From Pseudomonas sp. ANT_H4 (lineage in GTDB: Bacteria; Pseudomonadota; Gammaproteobacteria; Pseudomonadales; Pseudomonadaceae): DNA of 64,000 nt. Made by a program: the position numbers and the translations under genes. The stretch's first letter is position 1. Every line of letters starts with the position of its first letter. Of the stretch, positions 15,500 through 26,737 are shown piece by piece. Under the pieces are notes generated by a model. That model searched no databases, was not told the origin of the DNA, and was given only the letters and a program-made list of their open reading frames with translations. Location: positions 92,428-156,427 of the forward strand of contig NZ_VOBG01000013.1 in assembly GCF_008369295.1 (NCBI RefSeq). The letters are read 5' to 3'.

Positions 15500-16869
15500 A
15501 AATCATCATCCTCGGCGCAGGGCAGGTCGGCGGCACGCTGGCCGAGCATTTGGCCAGTGAAGCCAACGACATTACCGTGGTCGATACCGACGGCGAGCGC
15601 CTGCGTGATCTGGGCGACCGCCTCGATATCCGCACCGTGCAGGGCCGCGCCTCGTTCCCGACGGTGCTACGCCAGGCCGGCGCCGACGACGCCGACATGC
15701 TGGTGGCCGTGACCAACAGCGACGAAACCAATATGGTCGCCTGCCAGGTCGCCCACACCCTGTTCCACACCCCGACCAAAATCGCCCGGGTGCGGGAAGC
15801 GGCCTACCTGACCCGCGCCGGCCTGTTCGACAACGACGCGATTCCGGTAGACGTACTGATCAGCCCGGAACAGGTGGTCACCCATTACATCAAGCGCCTG
15901 ATCGAACACCCCGGAGCCCTGCAAGTGATCGACTTTGCCGAAGGCAAGGCGCAGTTGGTGGCGGTCAAGGCCTACTACGGCGGGCCCCTGGTGGGTCAGC
16001 AACTGCGCCAGCTGCGCGAGCACATGCCAAATGTCGAGACCCGGGTGGCGGCGATTTTTCGTCGCGACCGGCCGATCCTGCCCCAGGGTGACACGGTGAT
16101 CGAGGCCGACGACGAAGTGTTCTTCATCGCCGCCAAGGCAAATATTCGCGCGGTAATGAGCGAAATGCGCCGGCTCGATGAGAGCTACAAACGCATCGTC
16201 ATCGCCGGTGGCGGGCAGATCGGCGAACGTTTGGCCGAGGCCATCGAAAGCCGCTACCAGGTGAAGATCATCGAGATGAACCCGGCGCGCTGCCGGTACT
16301 TGTCCGACACCCTCGACAGCACCGTCGTACTGCAAGGCAGTGCATCGGACCGCGACCTGCTGCTGGAAGAAAACATCGCCGACGCCGATCTTTTCCTGGC
16401 CCTGACCAACGATGACGAAGCCAACATCATGTCGTCCTTGCTGGCTAAACGGCTGGGGGCGAAGAAGGTGATGACCATCATCAACAACCCGGCCTATGTC
16501 GATCTGATCCAGGGCGGCGATATCGACATCGCCATCAGCCCGCAACTGGCGACCATCGGCACTTTGTTGGCCCACGTGCGGCGCGGCGATATCGTCAGCG
16601 TTCACTCGTTGCGCCGGGGCGCAGCGGAAGCCATCGAGGCGATTGCCCACGGCGACTCGAAGTCGAGCAAGGTGATCGGTAAGGCAATCCGCGACATTGG
16701 CTTGCCGCCTGGGACCACCATCGGCGCGATCATCCGTGATGAAGAGGTGATCATCGCTCACGACGACACGGTGATCGCTACCGGCGACCACGTGATTCTG
16801 TTCCTTGTGGATAAAAAACATATCCGCGATGTGGAGAAGCTGTTCCACGTGGGACTGAGCTTTTTCTGA
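15496..16869 (+). CDS. trkA: Trk potassium uptake regulatory protein TrkA
   Basis: Cytoplasmic NAD-binding subunit that gates the Trk K+ channel. The 457-residue product has two tandem RCK units, with nucleotide loops GAGQVGG near the N-terminus and GGGQIGE near residue 236, each followed by a TrkA-C domain. It is translationally coupled to rsmB. Its 3' end contains a degenerate parS-like sequence. Confidence 0.97.
   Translation: MKIIILGAGQVGGTLAEHLASEANDITVVDTDGERLRDLGDRLDIRTVQGRASFPTVLRQAGADDADMLVAVTNSDETNMVACQVAHTLFHTPTKIARVREAAYLTRAGLFDNDAIPVDVLISPEQVVTHYIKRLIEHPGALQVIDFAEGKAQLVAVKAYYGGPLVGQQLRQLREHMPNVETRVAAIFRRDRPILPQGDTVIEADDEVFFIAAKANIRAVMSEMRRLDESYKRIVIAGGGQIGERLAEAIESRYQVKIIEMNPARCRYLSDTLDSTVVLQGSASDRDLLLEENIADADLFLALTNDDEANIMSSLLAKRLGAKKVMTIINNPAYVDLIQGGDIDIAISPQLATIGTLLAHVRRGDIVSVHSLRRGAAEAIEAIAHGDSKSSKVIGKAIRDIGLPPGTTIGAIIRDEEVIIAHDDTVIATGDHVILFLVDKKHIRDVEKLFHVGLSFF
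16841..16856. promoter_or_regulatory. parS: degenerate parS-like site inside trkA
   Basis: TGTTCCACGTGGGACT matches the ParB site TGTTCCACGTGGAACA at 14 of 16 positions, and the central GTTCCACGTGG is intact. Binding strength is uncertain. Confidence 0.4.
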
Positions 16870-16887
16870 TCAACCGGAGTGACCGAT

Positions 16888-17199
16888 ATGCTCGAATCCC
16901 TGGAAAAAATGCTCGCCAAGGGTGTGGATAACTCGCTGCTGCGCTTTGGGTTGGGCAAGGGTTATCTGGACCTGAAAGACAATGCCAAGGCGGCCGAGCA
17001 TTTACAGCAGTGCGTGGCGTTTGATCCGAAGTATTCGGCGGCGTGGAAGTTGTTGGGTAAAGCGCAGTTGGGGCTGGATGATCGCGCAGCGGCGCGACTG
17101 GCCTGGGAGCAGGGGATTGCAGCCGCGCAGGCCCATGGCGACAAGCAGGCAGAGAAAGAGATGACAGTGTTTCTGAAGAAACTCGATCGCCAGACTTGA
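16888..17199 (+). CDS. small tetratricopeptide-repeat protein
   Basis: 103 residues composed of about two TPR units (LGKGYLDLKDNAKAAEHLQQCVAFDP and a following KLLGKAQL...AWEQGI helix pair). This points to protein-protein binding; the partner is unknown. It is conserved behind trkA in Pseudomonas (PA0015-like). ATG 16888 has CGGAG at a good distance. Confidence 0.85.
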   Translation: MLESLEKMLAKGVDNSLLRFGLGKGYLDLKDNAKAAEHLQQCVAFDPKYSAAWKLLGKAQLGLDDRAAARLAWEQGIAAAQAHGDKQAEKEMTVFLKKLDRQT

Positions 17200-17208
17200 A
17201 TTACTCAT

Positions 17209-17238
17209 GTGGCAAGCGGGCTTGCCCGCCCGCCACAA
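17209..17238. repeat. single REP palindrome
   Basis: TGTGGC...GCCACA enclosing CGGGC-TT-GCCCG, between convergent genes. It is related in core sequence to the REPIN at 3080. Confidence 0.65.
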
Positions 17239-17272
17239 TGAGCCTCACAGCCTCTAGAGGCTTGCGCCGGGC

Positions 17273-18160
17273 TTAGTACCACCGCGCCTCACCCGGCGGG
17301 CGTTTCTTGAAGCGTTTCATGCTCCACATGTACTGGCTCGGATACGCCCTCACATACCGCTCCACCACCTTGCTCATCGCTGCGCAGGAAGTTGCGGTGT
17401 CGGTGCTGTACATGTCGTCCGGCGCCGCTTCGAGAATCACTTTGTACCCCGAACCGTCCGGCAGCCGTAGCGCATGCAGGAACACGCCAACGGCTTTACC
17501 GCCCGCCAGCATGTTCGGCACAAACTTGCTGGTCAGCGCCTGAGTGGCGAAGAACGGCACGAAGATCCCGGCAGACTCTGCCGGCTCCGGATCAGCAGGA
17601 ATACCCACCTGGCCACCTTTGCGCACTTCCTTGATGACACTGAGGATGCCTTCCTTGGTGGACGCCGCCACCCGGTTGCCCAACTGCACCCGCTGTTTGC
17701 GTAGCAAGTCATCCACCGCCTTGAGCTTGGGCGGACGGTAGAAAATGATCGGTTTGCACTGGTTGCAATAGAAGTGGTTCAACACTTCCCAGTTGCCCAG
17801 GTGGCTGGTGATGCCCACCACGCCTTTGCCGGAAGCCAACGCTTCGTGCAGCACTTCCAGGCCTTCGACTTCGCGCACCAGGTCGATGGAGCGCTGGGCC
17901 GGCCAGATCCAGGCACAGGCGCTTTCGGTCAGGGACTTGCCGATGTCCATCAGGCTTTGCCCCACCAGACGCTCGCGCTCGGCCGGGTCCATATCCGGGA
18001 AGCATTTGGACAGGTTGATCCGCACCGTGTCACGGGAGCGATTGGGGGTTTTCCACATGATCCAGCCAATGGCCGTCCCCACGGCTTGCACGGCGCGCCA
18101 GGGCAGCAGGGCAAACAGCCTCAGAGCGCCTACCAGCAAGGCGCCTTTAATCTTTTCCAC
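17273..18160 (-). CDS. htrB: lipid A acyltransferase, LpxL/HtrB family
   Basis: It transfers a secondary acyl chain to lipid A at the inner membrane. The 295-residue product has one N-terminal hydrophobic segment (LLVGALRLFALLPW), the catalytic HLGNWE (H-x4-D/E type) and the FYRPPK substrate block. It matches the Pseudomonas PA0011 position beside tag. Which acyl position it modifies cannot be read from sequence. Confidence 0.88.
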   Translation of the reverse strand: MEKIKGALLVGALRLFALLPWRAVQAVGTAIGWIMWKTPNRSRDTVRINLSKCFPDMDPAERERLVGQSLMDIGKSLTESACAWIWPAQRSIDLVREVEGLEVLHEALASGKGVVGITSHLGNWEVLNHFYCNQCKPIIFYRPPKLKAVDDLLRKQRVQLGNRVAASTKEGILSVIKEVRKGGQVGIPADPEPAESAGIFVPFFATQALTSKFVPNMLAGGKAVGVFLHALRLPDGSGYKVILEAAPDDMYSTDTATSCAAMSKVVERYVRAYPSQYMWSMKRFKKRPPGEARWY

Positions 18161-18200
18161 AGGTCACTCCTGATGTTGTGCGGTGCGCAAAGCGACCATT

Positions 18201-18758
18201 CTAACCGCCGTTGGCGAGGGTAGCGTAACGATCACAGTCTAGGGTGTGGTCCATGACCATACCCGAGGCCTGCATGAACGCGTAACAGATGGTCGGCCCG
18301 ACGAACGTGAAGCCGGCTTTTTTCAAGCTTTTACTCATGGCTTCTGCGATGGGCGTGACGGCCGGCACTTCGCAGCGATCCTTGAAATGATTGATGCTCG
18401 GCACGCCGCCGACAAACGACCAGAGAAACCCTACCGGGTCCTCCAAAGCCAGCCAGGCAACGGCATTGCGCCGGGCGGCATTGAGTTTCAGACGATTGCG
18501 GATAATTCCCGGATCAAGCATCAATGCCTCGATTTCTTCATCGCTTATCTGCGCCACCCGCTGTACATCAAAAGCGAACAACACCTTTCGATAGTGCTCG
18601 CGTTTGCGTAAAACGGTGATCCAGGACAGGCCCGCCTGGAACCCTTCGAGTAAAAGCAACTCGAACAAACCCTGCGCATCGCGTAGCGGCGTTCCCCACT
18701 CCTGATCGTGATAAGCCATGTACAGCGGATCTTCAGAACACCAAAAGCAGCGTGGCAT
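18201..18758 (-). CDS. tag: DNA-3-methyladenine glycosylase I
   Basis: It excises 3-methyladenine in base-excision repair. The 185-residue protein starts MPRCFWCSEDPLY and contains YHDQEWG, the GLSWITVLRKRE helix and C-terminal zinc-binding residues (Cys17-type N-terminus and HTLDCDR). ATG 18758 is the family start, although the frame remains open further upstream. Confidence 0.95.
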   Translation of the reverse strand: MPRCFWCSEDPLYMAYHDQEWGTPLRDAQGLFELLLLEGFQAGLSWITVLRKREHYRKVLFAFDVQRVAQISDEEIEALMLDPGIIRNRLKLNAARRNAVAWLALEDPVGFLWSFVGGVPSINHFKDRCEVPAVTPIAEAMSKSLKKAGFTFVGPTICYAFMQASGMVMDHTLDCDRYATLANGG

Positions 18759-18839
18759 AAGGCTCCAGGGGATGGTGGCGCGGCCGAATCGGGTATACTC
18801 CCGCTCTTTAAATCGCAGCCCAAGTAACAGGTGAATTTC

Positions 18840-19789
<950 letters not shown>

Positions 19790-19793
<4 letters not shown>

Positions 19794-21844
19794 GTGCTCA
19801 AGATTTCCTGGTTGAACTGGGCACCGAAGAGCTGCCGCCCAAGGCACTCAATACCCTGGCCGACGCGTTTCTGGCCGGTATCGACAAGGGCCTGCAAGCC
19901 GCTGGCCTGGGTTATGAAGCCAAGAAGGTCTACGCCGCACCACGCCGCCTGGCCGTCCTGATCACCGCTTTGGCCACTCAGCAACCTGATCGCAGCATCA
20001 ACCTCGACGGCCCGCCACGCCAGGCCGCCTTCGATGCTGAAGGCAACCCGACGCAAGCAGCCTTGGGTTTTGCCAAGAAGTGCGGCGTCGAGCTAAGCGA
20101 AATCGACCAGAGCGGTCCGAAACTGCGCTTCAGCCAGATCATCAAGGGCAAGCCAACCGCAAGCCTCTTGCCGACCATCGTTGAAGACTCCCTGAACGAC
20201 CTGCCGATTCCCAAGCGCATGCGCTGGGGTGCCCGCAAGGAAGAGTTCGTGCGTCCGACCCAATGGCTGGTAATGCTGCTCGGTGACCAGGTCGTCGATT
20301 GCACCATCCTCGCCCAGAGGGCTGGCCGGGATTCGCGTGGTCACCGCTTCCATCACCCAGAAAGCGTGCGCATCACCGCGCCGGCCAACTACCTCAATGA
20401 CCTTCGTGCAGCCTATGTGCTGGCGGATGCCAATGAGCGCCGCGAGCTGATCAGCAAGCGCACCGAAGAGCTGGCCCGTTCGCAGGAAGGCACCGCCATC
20501 GTGCCGCCAAGCCTGCTGGACGAAGTGACCGCCCTGGTTGAGTGGCCAGTGCCGCTGGTGTGCTCGTTCGAAGAGCGTTTCCTCGACGTGCCGCAAGAAG
20601 CGCTGATCACCACCATGCAGGACAACCAGAAGTATTTCTGCCTGCTGGACGTCGACGGCAAATTGCTGCCGCGTTTCATCACCGTGGCCAATATCGAGAG
20701 CAAGGACCCGCAGCAGATCATCGAAGGTAACGAGAAAGTCGTTCGCCCGCGCCTGACCGATGCCGAGTTCTTCTTCAAGCAAGACAAGAAGCAGAAGCTG
20801 GAAGACTTCAACCTGCGCCTGCAAAACGTGGTGTTCCAGGAAAAACTGGGCAGCGTCTACGACAAGGCTGTGCGGGTTTCCAAGCTGGCGGCCTACATCG
20901 CCCCACGCATTGGCGGCGATGCCACTCTCGCCGCCCGAGCCGGCCTGCTGTCCAAGTGCGACCTGGCCACGGAAATGGTCGGCGAGTTCCCGGAGATGCA
21001 AGGTGTTGCCGGTTACTACTACGCCCTCAATGACGGCGAGCCGCAAGATGTCGCCCTGGCCCTGAACGAGCAATACATGCCGCGCGGTGCGGGTGCTGAA
21101 CTACCGACTACCGTCACCGGCGCAGCCGTGGCCATCGCCGACAAGCTCGATACCCTGGTGGGTATCTTTGGCATCGGCATGTTGCCTACCGGCAGCAAAG
21201 ACCCGTACGCCCTGCGCCGTGCAGCCCTGGGCGTGCTGCGGATTCTGATCGACAAGAAGCTCGACCTCGACCTGACCCAGGCCGTGGTGTTTGCCGTCGG
21301 CCAGTTCGGCGCCAAGGTCAAGCAAGCCGGCCTGGCCGAGCAAGTGCTGGAGTTCGTCTTCGATCGTCTGCGTGCTCGTTACGAAGACGAAGGTGTGGAC
21401 GTTTCGGTCTACCTGTCGGTTCGTGCCCTGCAACCGGGTTCGGCGCTGGACTTCGATCAGCGCGTGCAAGCCGTTCAGGCCTTTTGCAAGTTGCCAGAAG
21501 CTGATGCGTTGGCCGCCGTAAACAAACGTGTGTCGAACCTGCTGAGCAAGGCCGAAAACCTCGGCTCTGCTGAAGTCGATCCCGGCCTGTTTGCCGACGC
21601 CAAGGAGTTCTCGCTGAACTCGGCCATCGCCAAGGCGGAAAACGCGGTGAAGCCGCTGATCGCTGAACGCAACTACGCCGAAGCATTGGCGCGCCTGGCC
21701 ACCTTGCGTGAGCCGGTCGATGCGTTCTTTGAAGCGGTGATGATCAATGCCGAAGATGCGGGCGTGCGGAAAAACCGCTACGCCATGCTGGCGCGTCTGC
21801 GTGGGTTGTTTATCAATATCGCTGACATTTCCGTACTGGGCTGA
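19790..21844 (+). CDS. glyS: glycyl-tRNA synthetase beta subunit
   Basis: tRNA-binding subunit of glycyl-tRNA synthetase. 684 residues of normal family length beginning [20 protein letters not shown], with an HD-like central domain and a C-terminal anticodon-binding DALR-type region. Coupled to glyQ through an ATGA overlap. Confidence 0.97.
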
Positions 21845-21846
21845 TC

Positions 21847-22383
21847 ATGTTGAAACTGCTGATTCTCGATCGGGACGGGGTGATCAACTACGACTCCGAC
21901 GCTTACATCAAGTCGGTGGAGGAGTGGATTCCATTGCCCGGCTCGATCGAGGCCATCGCGCAGTTGAGCAAGGCGGGCTGGACGGTGGCAATCGCTACCA
22001 ACCAGTCCGGCATCGCCCGTGGCTACTACGATGTTGCCACCCTCGATGCCATGCACGCGCGTTTGCGCACATTGGTAGCAGAGCAGGGCGGTGAAGTGGG
22101 GCTGGTGGTTTACTGCCCCCACGGGCCGGATGAGGGCTGCGCTTGTCGCAAGCCAAAACCGGGCATGCTGAAAACTATTGCAGAGTATTACAATGTGCCG
22201 TTGACGGGCCTATGGTTCGTCGGGGACAGTCTCGGTGACTTGGAGGCGGCCAAAGCCGTCGACTCACAACCAGTTTTGGTAAAAACCGGAAAAGGCGAAA
22301 AGACCCAGGGTAAAACCCTGCCGGTAGGCACCTTGATTTTTGACGATCTGGCGGCGGTTGCCACAGAACTTATCAACAACTAG
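21847..22383 (+). CDS. gmhB: D-glycero-beta-D-manno-heptose-1,7-bisphosphate 7-phosphatase
   Basis: HAD phosphatase in ADP-heptose synthesis for the LPS core. 178 residues with the DRDGVIN nucleophile motif, TNQSG, the zinc loop CPHGPDEGCACRKPKPGM and GDSLGDLEAA. It follows glyS after two bases, in one operon with plsC. Confidence 0.95.
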   Translation: MLKLLILDRDGVINYDSDAYIKSVEEWIPLPGSIEAIAQLSKAGWTVAIATNQSGIARGYYDVATLDAMHARLRTLVAEQGGEVGLVVYCPHGPDEGCACRKPKPGMLKTIAEYYNVPLTGLWFVGDSLGDLEAAKAVDSQPVLVKTGKGEKTQGKTLPVGTLIFDDLAAVATELINN

Positions 22384-22467
22384 CAGCACTTCTGACTTCC
22401 TGATCAAGGACTGTTCGGGAGCGCGCTTTTAACAGGCGGGCCTCGGCCCGCAACGGTAAATGCCGCC

Positions 22468-23238
22468 ATGTCGATCTTGCAGGCCATCAGAACCTTCTTC
22501 TTTTACCTGCTGCTGGGCACCAGTTCCTTCCTCTGGTGCACCCTGAGCTTTTTTATCGCGCCTTTTTTGCCATTCAAGGCGCGCTATCGTTTCATTAATG
22601 TTTTTTGGTGCCGCTGCGCGTTGTGGCTGACCAAGGTGTTCCTGAACATTCGTTTCGAGATCAAGGGCGCCGAAAATGTCCCGGACACACCCTGCGTGAT
22701 TCTGTCGAACCACCAAAGCACCTGGGAAACCTTCTTTCTGTCGGCGTATTTTTCGCCATTGAGCCAGGTGCTCAAGCGTGAACTGTTGTACGTGCCATTC
22801 TTTGGCTGGGCCATGGCTATGCTGCGGCCGATCGCCATCGACCGCGACAACCCCAAGGCCGCGCTCAAACACGTGGCGAAGAAGGGTAACGAGCTGCTCA
22901 AGGACGGGGTTTGGGTACTGATCTTCCCCGAAGGTACTCGCGTGCCGTTCGGTACGGTCGGCAAATTTTCACGCGGTGGTACGGCGTTGGCGGTCAACGC
23001 TGACCTGCCGGTCCTGCCGATAGCCCACAATGCCGGCAAGTTCTGGCCGAAGACGGGTTGGGCTAAACGCGCGGGCACCATTACCGTGGTGATCGGCGAA
23101 CCGATGTACGCCGAAGGCAGCGGCCCGCGTGCCATTGCCGCGCTCAATGACCGTGCTGCGGCCTGGAATGAAGCACAACAAAGGGCCATGGGTTCGCTGC
23201 CGCCTTTGCCGGTTGCAGAAGATCAGACGGTGATTTGA
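22468..23238 (+). CDS. plsC: 1-acyl-sn-glycerol-3-phosphate acyltransferase
   Basis: It makes phosphatidic acid from lysophosphatidic acid at the inner membrane. 256 residues. An N-terminal hydrophobic anchor at about 8-32 precedes the catalytic NHQSTWE (His82, Glu87; H-x4-E in place of the common Asp) and FPEGTR. This is the PA0005-type enzyme next to the dnaA-gyrB region. Confidence 0.9.
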   Translation: MSILQAIRTFFFYLLLGTSSFLWCTLSFFIAPFLPFKARYRFINVFWCRCALWLTKVFLNIRFEIKGAENVPDTPCVILSNHQSTWETFFLSAYFSPLSQVLKRELLYVPFFGWAMAMLRPIAIDRDNPKAALKHVAKKGNELLKDGVWVLIFPEGTRVPFGTVGKFSRGGTALAVNADLPVLPIAHNAGKFWPKTGWAKRAGTITVVIGEPMYAEGSGPRAIAALNDRAAAWNEAQQRAMGSLPPLPVAEDQTVI

Positions 23239-23365
23239 GTTTCTGTGGATAAGCTGTGTACGGTTTGTTGGCGAATTGTAGTTTTTTTATTGTAGGCTGA
23301 TGATTTACCTACATATTTCTCAAACTCATAAAACAACTGAAATAGTGCATAAGTTTTTTCAGCAG

Positions 23366-23396
23366 TAAAAAACCGGCCCTTGAGGCCGGTTTTTTA
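23366..23396. terminator. bidirectional terminator between plsC and the histidine kinase gene
   Basis: AAAAAACCGGCC-CTTGA-GGCCGGTTTTTT, with A run on the left and T run on the right, between convergent genes. Confidence 0.85.
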
Positions 23397-23419
23397 TGCA
23401 CAGGTAAAAAGCCTGCTAT

Positions 23420-25723
23420 TTAGTCTTTCCAGAGGGGCAGTTGCAGCCTGAACACAGTGCCTTCGCCCACTACGCTCTCACACCCGATACGGCCAGCATG
23501 ACGATCCACTACCGCCTTGACCATGGTCAGGCCCAGCCCCAATCCTTCGCTGCCCTGGGCAGAGGCGAAGCGTCGGTATTGGCTGAACAGATCAGGTAAA
23601 TTCTCAGCGGCGATGCCTGGGCCTTGATCCTTGATACGACACTCCAAGCATTCTCCTGTGCTTTCGAGGCTCAAGGTGACGGTCGTACCGAACGGGCTGT
23701 ATTTAATCGCGTTCTCCAACAGATTGAACAAGGCGCGAGTCAGCAGCGATTGATCAGCCCAGACCATTTCCTCGCCAGCCTCATCCAGGTCATTAACCAA
23801 CTGGATGCCTTTCAACTGGGCCAGTAGCGCAACCTGGTCAAACGCATCGAGCACCAGCATGGCGAACAAGCTGGGCTGGAACTGATAGCCGTCGGATTCG
23901 GCTTTGGCCAGTTGGACAAACGACTCGGTCAGGTTCAAGGCGCGACGCACTTGTTGTTCTATTTGCACAAATACAGGTGCGACCTCTGGGGATTCATGGC
24001 GTTGGACATCCAGCAACGCAAGAATCGCCGAATGAGGCGCCCGCAGGTCGTGAGACAGGAAGCGCAACAGGGTTTCCCGCTGCTGCTGGGCATCACGCTC
24101 AATGCTCAAGTCTGTCAGGCTCAGCAGCCAGCCCAGAGCCACATCGCCATCCGCCGGCAGAAGCGGGGCAAGGTCCAGGCGCAGGCTGCGTTGCTGGGTG
24201 TCACGAAATTCGAGAATTTCCAGGGCAGACAGGGGCGGGCGAGTGCCATCCAGTAAAGGCGGATAGCCCAGCGCCGCGAGCTGTTCCAGCAGGTTCTCGG
24301 TAACCAGTTCACTACCAAACACATCACGGGCGATGCGATTGGCCAGCAGGATGCCGCCCCTCGGGTCTGTAATCAGCGTGGCCACCGGCAAACACTCCAG
24401 GCCATCGGCCATAAAACGTCGGGTGTCGCGAGTGCGGCTGACAGCTTGCTCCAGAGCGAAGATTCGGCCCTGCAACACATCGCCGTTACTGGCGGGCGCA
24501 CGACGACGTTCCGGCAACACATTGGGCTCGCTGTCCAGGCGTGCCAGCTCCCAGCCGAAATAGGCCAGGATTACGCTCAGGCGACGCCAATTCCAGATCA
24601 GGTAGCCAAGCAGCAAACCGATCAGGCATGCCCCCGGCGACCACCAGCCACCCAGGCGCAACAGCCCCCAGGAACCAAGGAGCGCGGCGCTCATGCACCC
24701 TAGGGTCAACCACAATGCATAACGCGGGCGAAACAGCAGCAGGCCCAATAGCAGCGCAACCATCGAGGTGCCCATCAACGTAGCCAGCCAAACGGGCAAG
24801 ACGGTGATGCTGCGCCCTTGCAACAGGCCATTGAGGATATTGGCCTGGATCTCGACACCTGATGTGGTGCCCACGCTGGCCGACAATGGCGTGACGTATC
24901 GATCCCCCATGCCAGGGGCGGTGGCACCCACCAGAATCAGGCGATCACGCAACAACTCAGGCGGGACTTCACCGCGCAAGACGCTGACGTAGGGCACACT
25001 GGGAAAGCCATCGTCGGTGTCGATGTAAGGAATCCGAATGGCATTTTCCCGCTGCCAATCGGCGCTGTCTGACGGGGCAGGCAACCCGGGCATTACCGCC
25101 TGCCGCCCGGTCAGTTCGAACGCCAGCCATGCCAATTGGGGTGTCATTCGTCCCGGCGGGCCTTCACTCAGATAAAGGCTGCGGACAATGCCGTCGCTGT
25201 CCGCTTCGACATTGATATGGCCGACGCCTCTTGCGCAATCGCGAAGGGGCAGCACGGGCAGGATTTGCGCCACCGGTTGACCGTAGCGAGGCATTCCTTC
25301 GCGGATCAGCGGCAGTAACACATTGCCAGCATCGCAGAGCGCCTGGGCCAGCCGTTGATCGTTGGCGAGATCACGAGCCGGTTCGCTGAAAATCACATCG
25401 AACAAAATACCGGCGGGTTTGGCGGCGCTCAGTTGGTCAATCAGGTCGGCATGCAGGCGGCGCGACCAAGGCCACTGACCCAGCTGCTTAAGACTGAGGT
25501 CATCGATGGTCACTAGCAGAATGCGCGGATCAACCGGTAAGGGAGCCAAACGGCGCAGGCTGTCATACAACAGATTATTGAGCGCAAGGCCAGGGCTCAG
25601 AGACAGGAATGCTGTCATTGGCAGCAGCAGCAGGCTGATACACAGCCACTCCCGGACCAGGCCGTAAAACAGCCGCTGAGCTTGAGTCGGCTGGCGCTTT
25701 TCAGCCCTGCGCCAAAACCTCAC
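23420..25723 (-). CDS. CHASE2-domain sensor histidine kinase
   Basis: Membrane sensor kinase of 767 residues. It has one N-terminal membrane helix (about 28-48), a periplasmic CHASE2 domain to about 290, then three hydrophobic helices (about 300-370) and a PAS-like linker. A HisKA domain follows with FLSHDLRAPHSAIL (His558), then a HATPase with NLLENAIKYSP, DQGPGI and GLGLGL boxes. The start is GTG. It lies downstream of a FecR-domain gene on the same strand, with an OmpR-type regulator encoded divergently, so the three probably form one signalling unit. The signal is unknown. Confidence 0.9.
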   Translation of the reverse strand: MRFWRRAEKRQPTQAQRLFYGLVREWLCISLLLLPMTAFLSLSPGLALNNLLYDSLRRLAPLPVDPRILLVTIDDLSLKQLGQWPWSRRLHADLIDQLSAAKPAGILFDVIFSEPARDLANDQRLAQALCDAGNVLLPLIREGMPRYGQPVAQILPVLPLRDCARGVGHINVEADSDGIVRSLYLSEGPPGRMTPQLAWLAFELTGRQAVMPGLPAPSDSADWQRENAIRIPYIDTDDGFPSVPYVSVLRGEVPPELLRDRLILVGATAPGMGDRYVTPLSASVGTTSGVEIQANILNGLLQGRSITVLPVWLATLMGTSMVALLLGLLLFRPRYALWLTLGCMSAALLGSWGLLRLGGWWSPGACLIGLLLGYLIWNWRRLSVILAYFGWELARLDSEPNVLPERRRAPASNGDVLQGRIFALEQAVSRTRDTRRFMADGLECLPVATLITDPRGGILLANRIARDVFGSELVTENLLEQLAALGYPPLLDGTRPPLSALEILEFRDTQQRSLRLDLAPLLPADGDVALGWLLSLTDLSIERDAQQQRETLLRFLSHDLRAPHSAILALLDVQRHESPEVAPVFVQIEQQVRRALNLTESFVQLAKAESDGYQFQPSLFAMLVLDAFDQVALLAQLKGIQLVNDLDEAGEEMVWADQSLLTRALFNLLENAIKYSPFGTTVTLSLESTGECLECRIKDQGPGIAAENLPDLFSQYRRFASAQGSEGLGLGLTMVKAVVDRHAGRIGCESVVGEGTVFRLQLPLWKD

Positions 25724-25741
25724 CAGCCTGTCGCCACAACG

Positions 25742-26737
25742 CTACTGCACACGGGTAGCGGGCGGGTAATAGAAAATGTCATAGACCCCGGCTTCCCCCT
25801 CCAGTCCCTGTTCATCAAAAGCAGATACGCGAACGTGATAAAACGATGCTTTTAATCCAGTGAAGTTCAAGTGCGGCTCGCTGGAAAAGTTTTCCTGCTT
25901 GATGTTCATAAACGCTTTATCAGTGGCCACTTGGGCACGATAACGCTGGGCACCCGGTTGCGGGCGCAGGTACAGGGTCCAGACCGGCGCATTGCCCTTC
26001 TGGCCGTCCTGGCCGATCAGCCTGGGCGCGTCCAGCAACTCTACAGTCTTGAGCTCGCCCTGTTTTTTGAGCAGTACACCTTGGCGGGCACCAACCTTCA
26101 CTTCGCCTTCCACAGGACCTACCGGCAGCTGCTTTTTCGCTGTTCGCCCGGCAGTCGGCGGTTCCGTACGATTAACCGCCACTTGACCATTGAGCACCTC
26201 GACAACTGATTGCTCGTCATCGTTACGCACGCGAAAGTGGGTGCCACGCACCCCAAGCACACCCACCGGAGTCACGATCTGAAAACGATCATAGTCGCTG
26301 GCGCGCTTGAGCACATACGCCTCAACCTGACCCTGCTCCAGGATCACCTGGGGAATTGCCTGCTCTTGCACTAGGTGCAATCGAACTTGAGAGCTGGATG
26401 GCAACACGATTCGCGAACCATCCCCCAGCAGCAGACTGACAAACGCCGATGGGGAAGTTTTCACGCTTTCCTGCTCATCAATCTGCATGCCTTCCTCCAG
26501 CACGCTTGACCGTCCTTTGGCATCCAGCTTCCAGGCTTCGCCTGTAAGGTGCTGGACAACCGCAGGCAAGGGCTGTGCACGACATAAATGATTGTCATCA
26601 ATGTAAGGCGCACGGACAGGAGCGGGCCGCGCCATGACGGACGGGCTACTGACACCGAGCGTAAAAATCAGGCCTGAGCCCAACAACAGGAAGAGGGCAG
26701 AGCGGTATCGGCAGGGAAAGAAGGTCATGGTGCTCAT
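25742..26737 (-). CDS. FecR-domain secreted protein
   Basis: 331 residues with a signal peptide (SALFLLLGSGLIFTLG...). A FecR-type beta domain follows at about 90-190 (VSLLLGDGSRIVLPSSSQVRLH..., TPVGVLGVRGTHFRV). The C-terminal part resembles a fibronectin/Ig-like repeat (YHVRVSAFDEQGLEG). It is probably a periplasmic signal-input or surface protein paired with the CHASE2 kinase. ATG 26737 overlaps the stop of the preceding ORF (TGATG). Confidence 0.85.
   Translation of the reverse strand: MSTMTFFPCRYRSALFLLLGSGLIFTLGVSSPSVMARPAPVRAPYIDDNHLCRAQPLPAVVQHLTGEAWKLDAKGRSSVLEEGMQIDEQESVKTSPSAFVSLLLGDGSRIVLPSSSQVRLHLVQEQAIPQVILEQGQVEAYVLKRASDYDRFQIVTPVGVLGVRGTHFRVRNDDEQSVVEVLNGQVAVNRTEPPTAGRTAKKQLPVGPVEGEVKVGARQGVLLKKQGELKTVELLDAPRLIGQDGQKGNAPVWTLYLRPQPGAQRYRAQVATDKAFMNIKQENFSSEPHLNFTGLKASFYHVRVSAFDEQGLEGEAGVYDIFYYPPATRVQ

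Noticed and set aside
15667..16848. 393-codon open frame antisense to trkA (and similar ones over glyS, mnmG, dnaN, atpD and def-fmt)
   Set aside because: Codon-bias shadows opposite well-supported genes.
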